Below are positions 62,001 to 64,000 of a DNA stretch of 64,000 nt, one piece after another. The position numbers were made by a program, and so were the translations under genes. The stretch covers positions 39,125 to 103,124 of the forward strand of contig QQNE01000003.1 of the NCBI GenBank assembly GCA_003402735.1, in the 5' to 3' direction. Origin of the DNA: Verrucomicrobiota bacterium. GTDB lineage: Bacteria; Verrucomicrobiota; Verrucomicrobiia; Verrucomicrobiales; DEV007. The notes below the pieces were generated by a model. That model was not told the origin of the DNA, searched no databases, and was given only the letters and a program-made list of their open reading frames with translations. Position 1 is the stretch's first letter; each line of letters starts with the position of its first letter.

Positions 62001-63516
62001 TTCCGGAACCAACACCGCCCTGGGACTGCTCGTGGACGGAAACAAAACCGTGACGGCGTCGTTCCTGCCCAACAACGCTCCCGGCCTGAGCGCCTTCACG
62101 GTGTTCCAGGAGGTCAGTCTCGCGGCCCTGAAAAACCGTTGGGAAGTGGGGGATCAGGTCGATCTGAATCTCTCGTTCCTGAACATCAACCTTTCCGTCG
62201 GTTATTCCATTGCCCTCGCGGGATTGCCTCCGGGGCTGAAATACGACGCGGTCACCCGCAAGCTCACCGGAACGATCACCGGGGAAATGCCCGATCTTCC
62301 GTTGGAGGTGCGCATGTTGGACCTCAGGAAGAAGGTGGTCGGGACCCCGCTGGTTTGGGATTTCGAGGTCGCGCCGTATCGTCTCCTGGGCAGTTACGAG
62401 GTGCTCTTGGAGAACGGAGGCTTGCCGATCGGGAAGTCGCTGCTCACGGTCACCGGACCTGGTCTCTACACCGCGGCCCTGGAGCTTCAAGGTCAGGTGG
62501 GCCGTTCCGCCAAGGGAACGTTTCCGGCCCTGACCGGGAGCGCCCCCTACACGGTGACCATGCCGTTCGCCGCCGGCAAGACTGGTTCCGGCGTGACCGC
62601 GACTTCGGTGCTCTTCCGCATCGATCCATCTTCGGATTTGGTGGAGGGTTCGGCAGGGGCGACGCCGAGCACGACAAGTCTCGGGACGAGCCGTGGGTTT
62701 CGTCTGGCCAAGTCCGGACGGGCTCCGAGGTTCCCGGTGACCGTGGCTCTCGAGAATGCCCAGCCAGGTAACCGGACGGGCACTCCGGGTGGCCAGGGGT
62801 ATGCCACCGGCGCCCTCGTGAGTTCCGGCTTGCTCAATCTGTCCGGCGCCCTGGGCGATGCGCAGCCCTTGACCGCAGGATTGAATCTCTCCCAGACGGA
62901 GCAGGCTGTGGTCTTCGTGCAACCTTACAAGGGGGTGGGACACGCCACCTCGTTTTTTGGTGGAATCGTCACGATCGGGGATGTCGGCCAACCACGGCGC
63001 GGGGCTTCGCTGAACACCCCTCTCGCCACCGGTCTGAAGTGGCGCAAAGCCAGCGGAGTGGTCGCTGACAAATCCTACAAGAGTGGCATCGGTGTGGCCA
63101 CTCCCTTAACTGTGTCGGCTCGTGTCGATCGCTGGATCGGTGCGGCAACCGCCGGAGGTTTGGCGCTCTCCCTGGACCTTTTGAATCGGCAGGTCTTTCC
63201 TGAATACGAGATTGCCAATGCCCCGGCCGTTCCGGCTGGGCAGGCTCGGCCGACGGCCTTCAGCTTGCGCAACAAGTTCACCTTGGTCCGGATTTCTCCG
63301 GCCAATTCCGTTCCCAGTGCCGGGAACGCCGTTGGCAGCAGCGGCGCTTTCTCTGGATCCATGACTCTGGGCGGCTTCGGAGCCAAGACCACCTTCAACG
63401 GCGTCCTGCTTCAGGACGACGAGGGCAGCGAGATCGGGGTCGGGCTGATCAGAATTCCGACCAGCGCCACCGATTTCGAAACGGCTTCGATTCGGTTGCT
63501 CAATTCAAATGACTAG
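59068..63516 (+). CDS. large secreted choice-of-anchor I protein with InlB-type repeats
   Basis: 1482 residues. Signal peptide MKPSLLKFLVAVLGVAFVAA. Residues 25-255 are a Gly/Ser/Thr-rich N-terminal domain seen in verrucomicrobial surface proteins. Then come a divergent InlB B-type repeat (VTATFVQ at its end), a calcium-binding DSDGDGISNYTEA, and the choice-of-anchor I beta-propeller region (about 375-860) with LVANEGEYLD, NEGDDRDD and PEGVTV signatures. Two further InlB-type repeats (YTLTVNPPTNGSITG and YTVTVTPPSNGSVTG) precede a C-terminal beta-rich region. No PEP-CTERM or other recognisable sorting tail ends the protein. Function unknown. Confidence 0.88.
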   Translation: MKPSLLKFLVAVLGVAFVAAASVNAAPWGPPRAGDLVLGFQATSGTGSGTNVFYNLGPASALRDNPNPSGTIVNLGTKLSAEFGATWYSRTDLWFGAFTGNSSSTSGSDTSGDPRPTVYLTKASTSNTAQTAPLAILGGSAGIITNSLAQSYTKFSGMITAFNEPSYNVTADSNGIAVVTDSGNPQAWNNSWTKWNPTSTGGVQSAAFGIYENGIQQNFGKGGSFTNIDLQRYERAASAATYVTTIRVSSTGAVTILNPAPPVTLTTNVVGQGSVTRSPNAASYTVGTSVQLTAVPSAGYAFTGWSGALSGTTNPQSVNMTVNRTVTATFVQDLADSDGDGISNYTEAVSLSTNPAVANTVPALPLGFSSKSQISGLGGAEISAFDPGSKRLFVTEPTTASPARVGGLAVINLTDPAAPVLVSTLRFTDVPFSLSSTDVNSVACANGIVAVAVSTGKTTPGKIVFLNASTLALIQIVDGGIGPDMVTFTPNGTKVLVANEGEYLDSNGGPGTAPGTVTVIDGSSGFASPTVTHVDFTSFDSQAATLKSAGVRIFGSELPSLDLEPEYIAVTADGTKAMVTLQENNAVAILDLATNAFTSIVPLGKKNFASLLADFSDKDGVGGTAVGYLTTGNPVKSLYLPDAVASFTQGSNSYYVIANEGDDRDDFLAPDERARLSTLSLDSVAFPDAATLQLDANLGRLNVTTVGVDGEAQPNTEILTYGGRSFSILDSSGAMVYDSGDLIEKAIATYGKGAESGFPIFDDTRSDDKGAEPEGVTVAQLGSKILAFVGLERSNGVMVFDITTAITNPASVSIVAYLRNTGDKSPEGIFTISPADSPNGKMLAVSSNEVSNTVSIFELQQVYTLTVNPPTNGSITGDASLYVAGSTATLTAVPASGFVFTVWTGDASGTQNPLSVPMNGNKTIGATFTAQYTVTVTPPSNGSVTGLASGGLYLDGTTANLTAVPNPGYVFNGWGGNASGTNTALGLLVDGNKTVTASFLPNNAPGLSAFTVFQEVSLAALKNRWEVGDQVDLNLSFLNINLSVGYSIALAGLPPGLKYDAVTRKLTGTITGEMPDLPLEVRMLDLRKKVVGTPLVWDFEVAPYRLLGSYEVLLENGGLPIGKSLLTVTGPGLYTAALELQGQVGRSAKGTFPALTGSAPYTVTMPFAAGKTGSGVTATSVLFRIDPSSDLVEGSAGATPSTTSLGTSRGFRLAKSGRAPRFPVTVALENAQPGNRTGTPGGQGYATGALVSSGLLNLSGALGDAQPLTAGLNLSQTEQAVVFVQPYKGVGHATSFFGGIVTIGDVGQPRRGASLNTPLATGLKWRKASGVVADKSYKSGIGVATPLTVSARVDRWIGAATAGGLALSLDLLNRQVFPEYEIANAPAVPAGQARPTAFSLRNKFTLVRISPANSVPSAGNAVGSSGAFSGSMTLGGFGAKTTFNGVLLQDDEGSEIGVGLIRIPTSATDFETASIRLLNSND

Positions 63517-63652
63517 TGTAGCCCGCCCGGCAGCATGCGCTTTGTGAGGCGCAGGATTTTCGGCAAGTTCTAGGCGCGAGGGCGGAACTGAGCGGGTTCA
63601 GTAACCAACAAGCCACGGCGCCCTGCGCGTCAGGGACGTGAGCCCGAGGGAC

Positions 63653-63681
63653 AGAATTTTTGGGGTAAGAATTTTTGGGGT
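63653..63681 (+). repeat. tandem repeat AGAATTTTTGGGGT x2
   Basis: The 14-mer AGAATTTTTGGGGT occurs at 63653-63666 and again at 63668-63681 (period 15). The second copy is directly followed by the left arm of the inverted repeat at 63682. Confidence 0.8.
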
Positions 63682-63739
63682 CAGGCTCCATCTGCATGGA
63701 TTAGTTGCCTACAGGAACCATCAGGGCGCATGGAGCCTG
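63682..63739. repeat. inverted repeat CAGGCTCCAT / ATGGAGCCTG
   Basis: Perfect 10-base arms at 63682-63691 and 63730-63739 around a 38-base loop. The arrangement resembles REP-like or small transposon-end sequences, which is an inference only. Confidence 0.6.
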
Positions 63740-64000
63740 GCACGCTACGAAGAGATCTCGCGAAGATCAGCCTGCGGAGGCCCTGAGCCTTGGTCATCGA
63801 ACTCTTTCGATGATTTGAGCCGTTCGCGGAGCGAGCTTTATCGGCACGTCGAAGCCTCCCGCCCTGGGCGGGTGTGCGGTCCGAATTTTTCGGGCTGAAA
63901 ATGCGTCGGGGAGGCTTGGAGAACTGGCCGGCGCTTGGCTCTACCCTCGCAAATCTCGCATCGCCATCAACCTTCCCCAGCGCACGCCCGGGATTTTGCG

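Larger units (their letters stand above)
63517..64000. other. terminal region with repeats, no convincing gene
   Basis: The last 484 bases contain a 14-base tandem repeat and a 10-base inverted repeat, described separately. Small open frames in both strands (for example 63638-63898 plus) show no recognisable family. The repeat layout is of a kind often found next to REP-type transposase genes, but no such gene was found before the window ends. Confidence 0.45.

Overview
The window looks like a stretch of ordinary, gene-dense, high-GC chromosome from a Gram-negative bacterium, most probably of the phylum Verrucomicrobiota. This assignment is an inference. It rests on a PSD1/DUF1501 gene pair with a planctomycete-type cytochrome domain, InlB-type repeat surface proteins, a prepilin-like N-terminus of the GAFSLLEVL type, TonB, Tat and lipoprotein machinery, and a eukaryote-like mix of sugar-nucleotide enzymes. 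No phage, insertion sequence, CRISPR array or plasmid gene was recognised. One tRNA (Val, anticodon UAC) is present.

Layout. 0.4-7.4 kb: three-gene operon with two transglutaminase-fold proteins (one fused to DUF2126) and a circularly permuted ATP-grasp/alpha-E fusion, a predicted peptide ligase system of unknown product. 7.5-10.7 kb: gcvH and gcvP of glycine cleavage, without gcvT. 10.7-12.8 kb: small hypothetical, MarR-like regulator and an EF-hand lipid-free secreted protein. 12.9-15.3 kb: a pilin-like protein carrying a C-terminal von Willebrand A domain, translationally coupled to a lipoprotein. 15.3-18.0 kb: a DNA exonuclease fused to an ATP-dependent DNA ligase. 18.0-22.7 kb: leuS-rfbD-rfbB on the minus strand. 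22.7-26.3 kb: rdgB, a CobW-type GTPase, a TraB/Tiki-like membrane protein and a chagasin-like lipoprotein. 26.6-35.1 kb: polysaccharide locus (four glycosyltransferases, Wzy-like polymerase/ligase, Wzx flippase, galE). 35.2-39.0 kb: conserved unknown protein and a TonB receptor with a Fur-box-like site. 39.2-43.4 kb: a 1105-residue GHMP-kinase/UDP-sugar pyrophosphorylase fusion behind a GalU-like nucleotidyltransferase. 44.3 kb: tRNA-Val. 44.4-50.2 kb: kelch/DUF1501/PSD1 operon divergent from an AraC regulator. 50.3-51.7 kb: yeast-Fcy1-like cytosine deaminase and a lipid kinase. 51.7-58.9 kb: hrpB, two tatA-type genes, an EEP phosphohydrolase, a GH-like secreted protein and comM. 59.1-63.5 kb: a 1482-residue secreted choice-of-anchor-I protein. 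The last 480 bases hold repeats but no convincing gene.

How the genes fit together. dTDP-rhamnose enzymes (rfbB, rfbD), galE, the pyrophosphorylase pair and the glycosyltransferase/Wzx/Wzy locus all serve surface-polysaccharide precursor supply and assembly. The DUF1501 protein carries a twin-arginine signal and would need the Tat system, two small components of which lie at 54.4-55.0 kb. The most interesting candidates are the kinase/pyrophosphorylase fusion, the vWA pilin, the ATP-grasp/transglutaminase operon, the exonuclease-ligase fusion and the Fcy1-like deaminase. No database search was possible, so all family calls rest on motifs and remembered family features.
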